This document shows, piece after piece, positions 1 to 9,229 of a stretch of 64,000 nt of DNA (positions within the stretch are counted from its first letter, which is position 1; each line of letters opens with the position of its first letter). Under the pieces are notes generated by a model. The model worked only from the letters and a program-made list of their open reading frames with translations, ran no database searches and had not been told where the DNA came from. Both the position numbers and the translations under genes were made by a program. The stretch is from the NCBI GenBank assembly GCA_003255025.1, contig QANY01013583.1, forward strand, positions 1,667,194 to 1,731,193. The letters run 5' to 3'. Origin of the DNA: Datisca glomerata (taxonomy: Eukaryota; Streptophyta; Magnoliopsida; Cucurbitales; Datiscaceae).

Positions 1-27
1 TATATATACATATGTGTGTGTGTGTAG

Positions 28-108
<81 letters not shown>
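1..108. repeat. Compound microsatellite (TA/TG, GATA, GA)
   Basis: A short TA/TG tract is followed by about eight GATA units and then 22 or more GA dinucleotides ending near 106. It abuts the last recognisable HIT4-like exon. Read on the minus strand it would give a Leu-Ser repeat fused to the gene's conserved sequence. It is therefore either a real interruption of the gene or a misassembled edge. Confidence 0.95.
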
Positions 109-110
<2 letters not shown>

Positions 111-2279
111 TTCTCTGGGTGCAGCCCAAGATAAATATTTGTGATTTCAACTTATCAACTTGGCTGTTTCTGAAGAAGATAAAATTGTAGCATGACAAAG
201 AAATTAGAAAGAATCTTAAAGACGCCCAACAACCAACGCCAAAAAAATCAGTTCACAATTGAAGACCTATTCTCCAATGGAATATATGGAATCCAATCCA
301 TTTTCATCTGCTTCATGGGAATAATTTCTTCAGACTCTCTTTGAACAGAGTTAATCCCAATCTTGTCAGAAGGAGGGAAAGGTGATGCAACCTGTAGGAC
401 AACGAAAATCAACAAACTATGAATAAGTACCCAATTGGAAGTAGCAATATCACTTTTTTCTTCCTACTTCCGCACTTTGAGATGAAAAAAACCACCCTAG
501 TGCCAAATAAACGACAGAATAAAATTGTCAACAACAAATAAACACTTCCTTTTCAAGGAGAGGTGGTAATTGAGAGCCATATAAATCCCATAATAAGATG
601 ACAAAGATTCTCGAATATTTCATTTTACCAAATAAAAATAATAATAATACTTAAAGCATGAAATCTCCACTCATAGCAACATCTAGATGTATGGCCATGA
701 TAACTAAAAAATTGAAGAGTTACAAGTTCTTGAAGAAATGTGGCTACTACATATAGCTAGACAAAGAAACCATATAAGCCTAAATCAAGAAGTGGAGAAT
801 AGAAAGTGTTGAAGTCCATAATAGAAACTTGAGGCATGGATATGCACATAACTACAATATAGAATACTTAGATCTGAAAAATGAGCATTGTCTCTAACTT
901 ACACAGCAAAATGCAGGAAAACGATTGCAACTTAGCCTAAAAACAAACTTATACACAAATAATCACTGCAAAACTCAGCAAAGTATAATTTGATTTTCAT
1001 GTATAGAAGCAACTTATTTCAAGAACTTACAGCCACGACAACAGGAATGCAGATTACTTTATTTTCACCCTTGACAGAGACCAGCTGAGCTGCAGGTACA
1101 GAAAATTGTATAACCAAATGGAAAATAGAAAATAAACCGGAATCGAAATTTTATGAAGTGGGTCTCTTAGATTTTCACTCAAAGATCATCTTATCCCCCC
1201 CCCCCCCCCCNCCCCCCCCCCCCCCAACAAAAAAAGGGGTTGTCTTGAGATAAGAAAAATAAGGTCAAGTTCTTAAGACGCTTACGCTCTGTAGAACCAA
1301 ACAGGTAAACTTTCTGGTCATACAATTTCCCTCCCTCTTCAAATGCATCCTGACCGTGACCACAACATTTCGTTAGCCTAGTGAGCTAACATTATAATTA
1401 CTAAACTACTAGGATAACATTAAAATAGTACACACAACAAAACAGAAGCAGTAAACACGATGACAGAAAATGGAAAGCAAATAAGTTTTAAACTCACTTC
1501 TAGGTTCGAGAAATTCCAATTCATCTGGTAAACGGAGTCTAATTGATCCCACTGACATATGAAAATAATGACTGTCAATGAGAAATGACAGACAACTGGC
1601 TAAAGATGAAAGTACCATATTTTCAAATCAAACCTCGGTCCCAACGGGGAATGCTGCCTTCCATAGGTCTTCCTGCAGGATAAACATTATTGTTTAACGA
1701 GAAAAAATAAACGCATGACCAGTACACTACAAAGCTGAGAGAATCAACACTCAAGAGTTTTTTCTTTTCTCTTATGTAAATGTATCAGTATACATTGCTG
1801 TGACAGATTCAGTAGCAAGTGCAAATTGTCATTAGCAACAAGGAACATACGCTACAAATGTTGATTTAACTTTCCAATTCAACAAGAAAGCAGCGCGCTG
1901 TAGCGATTATGCGACGACAAAGCATGACTCATAAAGCATGAAATTAAAAAAAATATAAATCATATTCAACTCCTCAAGTTTTGAGCAACCAAACAACGCT
2001 GGAAATGTAGGGCTTAAGATGCAACCTCAATATCCTCAACACAAAAACAGAAGGTTGTACGAATTGCAATTAAAAATTTCGAAAAGCCAAGAATCGGGTG
2101 AAAATTGCATAACAAGATACCAAGTTGCGCTTGTCCTCGAAATACTCTGGTTCGGATTCGAGTTTAGAAGACCTGACCCGCTTTGCCCTAGAAGTTGCCT
2201 TACTCGATTCTCTGTGGTTCTGTTCCGGTGGTTTAGCTTCTTCCTTCCGGCTTGCCTTCCTCTTAGTTCCTTTCCTCAT
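1..2279 (-). CDS. HIT4-like: HEAT INTOLERANT 4-like protein, 5' six exons (3' end outside the window)
   Basis: I recognise a plant HIT4-family protein, the Arabidopsis member being a nuclear, chromocentre-associated factor needed for heat-induced chromatin decondensation. Exons on the minus strand are 2121-2279, 1634-1672, 1498-1551, 1286-1349, 1031-1089, 267-391 and the start of a seventh at 169. All have GT-AG borders and compatible phases. The start MRKGTKRKASRKEE opens a lysine/arginine-rich tail of about 40 residues. Conserved blocks follow: EDLWKAAFPVGTE, WDQLDSVYQMNWNFSNLE, DAFEEGGKLYDQKVYLFGST, PPSDKIGINSVQRE and MKQMKMDWIPYIPLE. In exon 7, SQIFILGCTQRR is the last family sequence, ending at 109; beyond it the frame enters the GA microsatellite at 108. 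The expected C-terminal part is not visible, so the gene is cut by the window edge or broken by the repeat. The family call is strong; whether the gene works is unknown. Confidence 0.85.
1197..1225. repeat. Poly-C tract with an unresolved base
   Basis: About 28 cytosines with one N at 1211 lie inside intron 4 of the HIT4-like gene (1090-1285). This is probably a sequencing or assembly weak point, so its true length is uncertain. Confidence 0.95.
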
Positions 2280-2626
2280 TGTATTCCCAAATCAGTTCAG
2301 AGGGAGGGCGGGAGAGAGATGTATGTCTTGATTTAGCAGTGTCAAGTGGTTGATCGAAGATAGAAAGATTCAGTTGGAGAGAGAAGGAGCTACTGATTAA
2401 AAAAACACAAAATGAAGAAAAATTGTGAGAGTTCGGCGGTTGATGAGCGTGAAATCAAAAATGGAGCTGACGGTCCGAATATGAAGAAAGAGGCGGGGAT
2501 GTGTACTATTTTGTTTCAAAATTTCATTTTTCAGACTCTGATTGCACTTTGCAGACATTTTCCAACAAATTAAACAAAACATTAAAATCAAATGTGAAGT
2601 ATCAAAGGAGAAAGGCTTTTTTTAGG
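2280..2626 (-). promoter_or_regulatory. Upstream region of the HIT4-like gene
   Basis: This stretch lies between the HIT4-like start codon and the outer edge of the Mutator-like element. It should hold the 5' untranslated region and the remaining promoter. On the minus strand the first 100 bases are pyrimidine-rich, as is common in plant leaders. I see no convincing TATA box. The element's terminus is only about 350 bp from the start codon. Confidence 0.4.
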
Positions 2627-3217
2627 ACTAGAACTCTATCATTTTCGTTTTACAGGATTAGATCTTAAATTTTTTTTGTGGTCTCTGACCCCTACCACCG
2701 CTTCTCCAAAAATAGGTGATGCAGTTACCAAATAGCCCCTGCACAAATATCAATCGACGGTAAAAAAAATCATGAGAGTACATCGAAAAGTCACCCCTAG
2801 AAAGTCACATCTTTATGTACCTCCCCACGATCTCAAACTGTCTTCTTGCATTTTTACGATATATTTGCTTCTTGTCTTCTTGCATTTCTCTCCTACAGAT
2901 ACTCTCTCTCTCTTTGTCGTTCGAAGTCTCTGTTCTCGTCTAGTTCAAAGTCGAAGCATCTCTCACCATTTCAAACAAGGTACTTTTTGCGGGCTTCTCT
3001 AGTTCTCGTTGTATTTTTTTGGGTTTATGTTGTGTTTTTTTAGTTTATGTTTAGTTTTCTATGTTTGTTTATCTAGGTTTCAGAGGTATTTTTCTAGGTT
3101 TCTGCATTTTTGTTGCAAGTTTATATTTTTCTGGATTATTTGTAGTTCTCTAAGGTTTTCTCCAAGTTTTTTATGTTTTATGTGATTTCTTCCCCTTTTG
3201 TCGTCTTTGAAGACATC

Positions 3218-3550
3218 CCGTAGTTCTCTTGTAGACTACACAATTCGTTATACGACGCTAGTGTAGTCACCATGTAGTGTACACGACGACCGTGTAGTCC
3301 TCCTGTAAACTACATGATGTCTACGCGCTGATCGTGTAGTGTACATGAGGACTACACGATATCTTCAGAGACAGTGTAGTCGTTCCATATACTTCATGTA
3401 CACTACACGGTCGACGTGTACTCCTCCAGTAAACTACACGAGGGGTACACGAGCTTTGTACACCAGTCGTGTAAACTACACGATGGGTACAAACAGCTCG
3501 TGTTTGCCTCGCGTGCACTACACGAGCCTCGTGCACCCATTGTGTACATT
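3218..3550. repeat. CTACACGAT/ATCGTGTAG motif array A
   Basis: This is a dense run of the 9-mer CTACACGAT and its reverse complement, with one- or two-base variants, in alternating orientation at spacings of roughly 10-25 bp. Many adjacent pairs make near-palindromes such as GTGTAGTGTACACGA. It lies upstream of the DUF1985 coding region and leaves both strands open for about 70 codons, which I take to be an effect of the repeat and not coding. Confidence 0.85.
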
Positions 3551-3599
3551 TTAATTCTCTGATCTTATGTCTTCCTTCAATTTTTTATAGGTTATTATG

Positions 3600-4550
3600 G
3601 CTTCATGATCCGTTGTTTTAGCTACATTATGTTACGTCTATGACGTAACTACAATTCCAATGGCAAGGCAAATGCTAAGTGCAACACGCACGCGGTAGAT
3701 GATATCAAGGTGAAGCTGACAGCTCCTCAACTCTACCTATTTAGGGAGACTTGCCTCGGCCATCTACTTGATCTCCCAACCCTAAAGTTTTCAGCGACTG
3801 TCTGCCACCAGGTACCATCTCATTCTGAGGAGGAGATCCATTTTCTTATCAATGAGGAGCCACTGTGCTGATGAACGCACTGAAGTTTTGTGAAGCACGG
3901 GACGAGAAGAAGACCTGCGGCCCAAACAGATTGGTTGTATTGTACTTTCTAGAAATCAGTAAAGGTATAAACATGGCTGAGTTTGACCAAAAATTCAAGA
4001 GCAGCACTTACAAGTCAGATGTTGATGCTGTCAAGATGGATCTAGTCTATATGCTAGAGCACTTCTTTTTTGGGAAGGAGAACCGAACCATGATTGACAA
4101 GAAATGGTTGGTGTTGGTCCCACGACCTTGAAGCCTTCAACAATTATCCATAGGGAGAGCTTTCTTTCTCCAAAACCATGAAATCATTGTTGGCCGTGAA
4201 GGATACCAAAACTGTCTTTGGTGATAGTCATGCCAAAAAGAATAAGAAAACAAAGAAACAACCAAAATCTCCCTTTAAAGTTCATGGATATTCACTAAAC
4301 GGATGTCCTTTTACGTTTCAGGTAAAAAAATTTAATTCAATATAGTGATGTATGCTTCTTGTTGATACTGAATTATTGAGTATTGAATTACTCTTTTTGT
4401 TTAAACATGCGTGGATATTTGAAACTATCCCCTTGGTGGGTAGTTTGTATGGTAACCGGATTTCGACCAGGATATCACGGATCTCAAGTGGGCTCCAACA
4501 ATGATTGTTTATGTTGAGAGTTTGCAAAAAGAAATTTTTTCAAATGAAAA
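3600..4550 (+). pseudogene. DUF1985-like domain of the captured Ulp1 gene
   Basis: The translation gives LTAPQLYLFRETCLGHLLDL, then the open stretch 3865-4131 with RLVVLYFLEISKG and DLVYMLEHFFFGKENRTMID. After a frame change comes a block resembling DLEAFNNYPWGELSFSKTM and then the HGYSLNGCPFTFQ region. The order and spacing match the DUF1985 domain that precedes Ulp1 peptidases in plant Kaonashi-type MULE genes. Its role in those proteins is not established. At least two frame changes (near 3865 and 4128) and a probable intron near 4320 interrupt it, so it cannot be translated as it stands. The last recognisable piece, around 4410-4530, resembles an IPLVGSLYGNRI segment. Confidence 0.6.
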
Positions 4551-4769
4551 AGTAAGCTCCTCTCTTGGTCTCTTATATAAATTATATTTTACAGTAAATT
4601 TTCCTATTTGCACGGTCTTTATATTAATTTATATCACTTGATTTTTTTAGTTTGAAGTTCTTCCCTTGGTTCTTTCAGAGGAGGAAGAAAAAATAAGCTA
4701 CTGGAGGTCAGTAGCCACAGAAAATGTATGTTTAAATCATTCTGCACCATTGAAATTCTTTTTCATCGA

Positions 4770-4885
4770 CCTCGTGTAGTGATCGCGTACATGTAACTAT
4801 CATGTAGCTTATACGATCCCTACATGAAATCAATGTAAACTACATGATGGGTACACGAAGACAGTGTACACCTTTATTGATTGTT
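4770..4885. repeat. CTACACGAT motif array B (short)
   Basis: Five or six diverged copies of the motif in both orientations (CTCGTGTAGTGATCGCGTAC, CTACATGATGGGTACACGA) lie in the presumed intron after the DUF1985 region. Confidence 0.75.
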
Positions 4886-5072
4886 TTAGTGTAACCTTTT
4901 TTTTAGACGACGTCTTTCTTAGCCTTAACATGAGAGGATGAGTAGGTGGATGAGCATAAAAAAGAAGAGGAAAAGGCCCGAGGAGGAGGGCATTGTGGAG
5001 AGAGAATAGAAGAGGGACAATGGGGGATTGGGCCAGGAATTGTTTGATTAGAATGGATAAAAGATAAATTCA

Positions 5073-5940
5073 ATGTACAAGAAGCTTATGTCCATGCAAT
5101 CAGACCTTTCCTATGTCATATCCCCAATCAAGATGTTGACGGATCATCTACTTTCATCACCGCCTGATAATGATCATTTCTCCTTCAGTTATCGTTCTGA
5201 CTTGATGATGGAGGTAGTGAAAGAAGAAGATGAAAAAGAAGATGAAGATGATGGAGAAAAAATGATCCTGGAAGAAGAGGAGAAGAATGAGGAGAAAAAG
5301 GATGAAGAAAATGGAGGGAAAAAAGAGAAAGAGGAGGAGAAAAAGGAAGAATAAGAAGTGAAACATGAAGAGAAAAGGAGGAAGAAGTGGAGAAGAAGGA
5401 TGGGGAAGGAGAGAAGGAAGAGAGTGAAAAGAAAGAGGAAGAAGAGGGAAAAAAGATGAGATTGAGAAGAAAGAGGAGGAAGAGGAAAAAAATATGAAGA
5501 GGAGGGGAAGAAAGACGAAGAAGAAGATGGAAAAAAGAAAGAAGATGGAGATGTTGAAGAAAGAGAAGGACATAAGAAGGAGAATTGGAAAAAAAAAAAA
5601 AAGAGAAGGGAGAGAAGATATAAGAGAAGAGGGATGAGGAAGAAAACAAATAAACAAAAAAGGAGGAAAATGAATAGGAAGGAGGAGTTGGAATAAAAGA
5701 GGAGAAAATCAATTAAAAATGCAAGTAAGAAAAGAGGGAAAAGTAGAGGAAGAAGAAAAAGAAGAGAAAAAATAATTGAAGATGATGATGAAAATAAAAA
5801 TAAAAAAGGTCAAGGAGGAAATAAAAGAATAAATAATGGCAAAAAAGGAAATAAAAGCTGAAGAACTAGAAATAGAAAGAGTAGAAAAACAAGTTGCATT
5901 GATAATATCAGATTTGATGAAGTTTACTGAGCAACCCAAC
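5073..5940 (+). pseudogene. Acidic Glu/Lys/Asp-rich linker of the captured Ulp1 gene
   Basis: An open stretch at 5073-5354 reads into a long purine-rich tract (about 5215-5930) coding mostly Glu, Lys, Asp and Gly. Frame changes follow after 5354. Charged low-complexity linkers are usual between DUF1985 and the peptidase in this gene type. The opposite strand also stays open (Phe/Ser/Leu-rich, up to 175 codons), but only because purine-rich DNA lacks stop codons on its complement. I do not treat that strand as coding. Confidence 0.5.
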
Positions 5941-6039
5941 TGTGGAGAAGAAGTTGACCTTTGTCTATCTTGGTGATCTCGGTAAGAATAAGGTCAAGAG
6001 ATCTCGCATCTTTGAGTCCCCCACTTGGCTTACGTAGCA

Positions 6040-6175
6040 AAATGAAAAGAAAAAGCAGTGTAGGGCAAAAGTGGTGGAGACAGCGGAATTCAAGTGTTTT
6101 ACCATTTCCTTGGTGTATCTGCGGAGGATGAATTCCGTTTCGATGCCTGGTTCAAATCACCAAAGGCCAAGTAAG
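6040..6175 (+). pseudogene. Fragment between linker and peptidase of the Ulp1-like gene
   Basis: The frame near 6060-6170 reads FHFLGVSAEDEFRFDAWF-like residues, allowing for small changes, and ends at a possible GTAAGT donor at 6170. It resembles the segment just before the Ulp1 fold in Kaonashi-type proteins. It is too short to stand alone, but its position fits. Confidence 0.35.
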
Positions 6176-6224
6176 TTTGCAATTAGCTTTTTGTTAAATT
6201 ATTCTTCTAACACAATGGTTACAC

Positions 6225-6565
6225 TATGTCTGTATAGCCATCGTGTAGACTGCATGATGACTACACTAAAAGAGTGTAACCATCGTGTAGTCTACACGAT
6301 GGCTTCACGGACATCGTGTAGTCATCACCTCTTCTATATTTCTCTTTGTTAATGGTTACACGATGGTTACACTAACATCGTGTAGTCATTGTGGAGTCTA
6401 TATGATGGCTACACTGACATCATGTAGTCTCTATTTCTGTTTATTGATAGTCTACATGATGGTTACACGAATATCGTGTAGTCATCACCTCTATTTGCTG
6501 AGGTTCTGTTTGTTGAGGGTTACACGATGACTACGCTAACCTCATGTATTCATTGTGTAGTCATA
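6225..6565. repeat. CTACACGAT motif array C
   Basis: At least 20 copies of CTACACGAT or ATCGTGTAG variants alternate in orientation, often as ATCGTGTAGTCTACACGAT, a palindrome broken only at its centre. The array begins after a likely splice donor at 6170, so it appears to sit in an intron of the Ulp1-like gene. Confidence 0.85.
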
Positions 6566-6629
6566 ATATGTCTCATTTTTCTTATCTCTTATTTTTTTCT
6601 GTAATTACGTTGTATAAAAAAAGTGAAAG

Positions 6630-7580
6630 TAAACGTTGGGTATTGCGTCAATAATACGTCTGGTTCAAAAAACTTGTATCTGCACCGTACCAGTGGCTTG
6701 AGTCTGATGTAAGTAGTTATATGCGAATTTTATGTGAATGTGGTATTTAAAATAAATATGCCTATCTTAAGTAATCTTTTTTATTGCAACATATCGATGT
6801 ATATTTAGAGTTGATTAGGAGGGATTTGCGGGATTACAATCGTCACCGTCGGTGATTTGCTACTGGAAGTAAGTTAAAAGATTTTATAGAGTCTACACGA
6901 TGCTTTCACAGGCAGCGTGTAGACTTCATACATTCTACATGATGCCTTCACGTGCAGCGTGTAGACTTCATACAGTCTACACGAGGCATTCACGGGCAGC
7001 GTGTAGACTTCATGTAGTCTACACGAGGTCTTCACGGGCAGTGTGTAGACTTCATGTAGTCTACAGAGGCCTTCACGGTTAGTGTGTAGACTGCATGTAG
7101 TCTTTAAACTTTAATTTACAATATTTCCTTTGATATTATAGTGAAACCTTACCGGTCGTTTGAAGGAGTTTAAGGACAATCCAAAGGCCTGGCAGGTTGA
7201 TATTGATAATACTCTCTGGTACCAAATCATGGACTGACATGCAAACTTTTGAAGGGATTGGATAGAGTCTGACAAGGTATGTTTTTTTACTTATAAGTAG
7301 TAAACATTATGTTTTGTTGCAATTCATGACTATTTATGCAAATCTGTACAGGTTGTATTCCCCATGAATGTGGGCAACAGTCATTGGCTCACTATGGAGT
7401 TAGACTTGAATGGAAAATGTCTAAGCATTTATAATTCCATGGAAAATGTCCTTCAAAGATTTAAGTATCATAACTTATGAAGCCCTTTAAAGATTGTCCC
7501 ACGTTTGCTGTAAATCATGAATCATTTGATTGTTGAGGACAGTCCATTGGTTTATATTTCCATAAATCTTTAGGTTTAAC
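6630..7580 (+). pseudogene. Ulp1-type (C48) cysteine peptidase region, catalytically broken
   Basis: Short exon-like pieces are visible: WFKKLVSAPYQWLESD (about 6660-6708), HIDVYLELIRRDLRDYNRH (6790-6850) and VVFPMNVGNSHWLTMELDL (7350-7410), then LSIYNSMEN and NHESFDC before a stop. Ulp1 peptidases cleave SUMO from proteins with a His-Asp-Cys triad. Here the histidine in NSHW is present. The aspartate usually found in the following YDS is an asparagine (YNS). The cysteine motif DCG is interrupted by an in-frame TGA directly after the Cys codon (about 7533). Array D splits the segments, as an intron would. The copy is therefore a dead peptidase. Confidence 0.65.
6887..7105 (+). repeat. Motif array D: five copies of a 42-bp unit
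   Basis: Units containing GCAGCGTGTAGACTTCAT start at about 6912, 6954, 6996, 7038 and 7079, a period of 42 bp. Each holds one direct and one inverted copy of the GTGTAGAC/GTCTACAC core. Because 42 is a multiple of three, a 60-codon frame at 6900-7082 stays open and encodes a 14-residue repeat (RAACRLHTVYTRHS type). It is probably intronic, between two Ulp1-like segments. Confidence 0.85.
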
Positions 7581-7989
7581 CCACATTCAGGTGAGATATA
7601 TATATATATATATATTTCATTTCATATGACTTTTTTTCATTTCATAAACTAATTGTATTTTTTTGTAGCTATAATTGTGGGTATTCGCCCTCAAGTTTGT
7701 TGAAGTCTTCGTATGGTATTGATTTCAAAGAAATCACTGAAAAAAAATGTCTCATTTCCGCAAGCGCATTGCAATTAAATTATTTTCACAGGGCAAAATC
7801 AAACCGCTGTAATATATTTATGTTTCAATTGGATATGTAAATTTTTTATACTTATTTGTTGGTTATTTTTCACCCATAGTTTTTAATGCTCAATTTTTTT
7901 TTGTTGAATGCATAGTTTTACCTTTGAATTTGATCAAGGCTCAATTTTTTGTTGTTGAAAGCATAGTTTTACCTTTGAACTTTTTGTTG

Positions 7990-8770
7990 TTGTAACCATC
8001 ATGTAGTGTTCTAGAAGACGTTTTATGAAGGCAATAGAAAATTATTACACTACACGATGGGTACACGAAGTCAGTGTACCCATCGCGTAAACTACACGAA
8101 GGTCACACGAAGCCAGTGTACCCATCATGTAGTTTTCCTATAGACTTTTTATGAAGGCAGTAGCGAAGTAGACTACAAAATGAAATGAAATATTACAGAT
8201 GATAGTATAGTATACAGGAGGCCTGCATAATAATCGTGTAAGTATCGCGTAGTGTATATGTTGTATACACGATCTTCGTGTAGAGATCGTGTAGTATACA
8301 TGAGGACTACACGACCATCGTGTACACTATCGTATAGTGTACAAGATGAGAACATGTTGATCGTGTAGTCCTTGGTACACTATACAATCATCATGTAGTG
8401 CTCGTGTACATGACACGATGCTCTTATAGTGAACTGCGTGAGCACTACACGATGCTCTTGTAATGTGGTCGTGTAGTGGACACGATGGCTACATGAACAT
8501 CATGTAGTGCCATCGTGCAGTTTACACAAGAACTACACGATATCGTGTAGTCCTCTTGTAATGTACAAGATGGTACATGATGCTCTTGTAGTGTATAGTG
8601 AACTACACGAGAAGTTCCAGATGCATTACATGACGATCGTGTAGTGTACACGAGCTATATACGAGATTTGTGCATACTTCGTGAAGCGCGCATGAAGGTT
8701 ACACGAGAACTGTGTAGCACACATGTAGACCTCTAGTACACTACACGATCATTGTGTAGCCTTCCTGTAT
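7990..8770. repeat. CTACACGAT motif array E (largest)
   Basis: Close to 800 bp of the same 9-mer family, with short breaks, lies downstream of the peptidase region. Both orientations alternate, for example CGTGTAGTATACATGAGGAC and TACACGAAGCCAGTGTACCC. Some units carry changes such as TACACGAG or TACATGAT, so the array is old or quickly diverging. Confidence 0.85.
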
Positions 8771-8799
8771 GCTACATGAACTTCCAACAACATTTTGAA

Positions 8800-9030
8800 T
8801 GTTGTTGTTCGAACAAAAAAAAAGCGAAGATGAAGAAGACGATGAAACCCATGAAACTTCAAACTTTCGAGGAAAAAATACAAAACATATACTTGCAAGG
8901 CTTCCTTGAAGATGAAGTAGCTTTCCTTGAAGATGAAGAAGACGATGGAAGGAGGGGGGAAAATGAAAAACGAATAGGGAAAAATGAGGTTGATGGAGTA
9001 GGTAGGGAGGTAGAGTTTTGAGTGAGTGTG
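8800..9030 (+). other. Short acidic open frame near the MULE right end
   Basis: An 89-codon frame (8752-9021) begins in motif array E and ends in Lys/Glu/Asp-rich sequence. A duplicated segment CTTCCTTGAAGATGAAG lies at about 8898 and 8920. It resembles the acidic linker at 5.2 kb and may be a rearranged copy of it. I do not recognise a protein family. Confidence 0.3.
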
Positions 9031-9229
9031 GAGTTGATTATTGACATGACATCATGTAAGAAGGGCAAGGGAGGAAACAAATTAAAAAAAGTGAAGTGAG
9101 GTGAGCCAAAGGTCAGAAGTTGCACAAAATAAGTTTGGAGTCTAATCCTACAAAAAGAAAATGCTAGGGGTCTAATGTATTCATTTAAACAGAATAGAAA
9201 ATTAAAATGATTCCACGCTAGACGTTTAT

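Larger units (their letters stand above)
2627..9177 (+). mobile_element. Mutator-like element carrying a DUF1985/Ulp1 gene (Kaonashi-type MULE)
   Basis: The left end (2627-2695) and the reverse complement of the right end (about 9110-9177) align over some 65 bp at roughly three-quarters identity. They share the core GGATTAGA, CATTTTC and TTTTGTG blocks, as diverged MULE terminal inverted repeats do. Between them lies a decayed gene with a DUF1985-like region, an acidic linker and an Ulp1-type (C48) peptidase region. That combination is known from Kaonashi MULEs, which captured a SUMO protease gene long ago. No MURA transposase was recognised in the interval, and no target duplication is clear at the ends. 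The non-coding parts are packed with inverted CTACACGAT motifs, annotated separately. Confidence 0.6.

Noticed and set aside
1597..1618. Start codon of a small minus-strand gene at 1618
   Set aside because: The frame 1409-1618 overlaps HIT4-like exon 2 in another frame.
2019..2336. Plus-strand 105-codon frame
   Set aside because: It lies on the opposite strand of the first HIT4-like exon and shows no domain.
3321..3554. Coding frames on both strands of motif array A
   Set aside because: Openness comes from the repeated 9-mer; the peptides are repeats without known similarity.
5157..5712. Two long minus-strand frames (166 and 175 codons) rich in Phe, Ser, Leu
   Set aside because: They are the complement of a purine-rich Glu/Lys coding tract, where stop codons are rare. 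No domain or conserved start is seen.
3218..8770. CRISPR array
   Set aside because: Repeats are 9-mers in both orientations without fixed-length unique spacers, and the DNA is plant.
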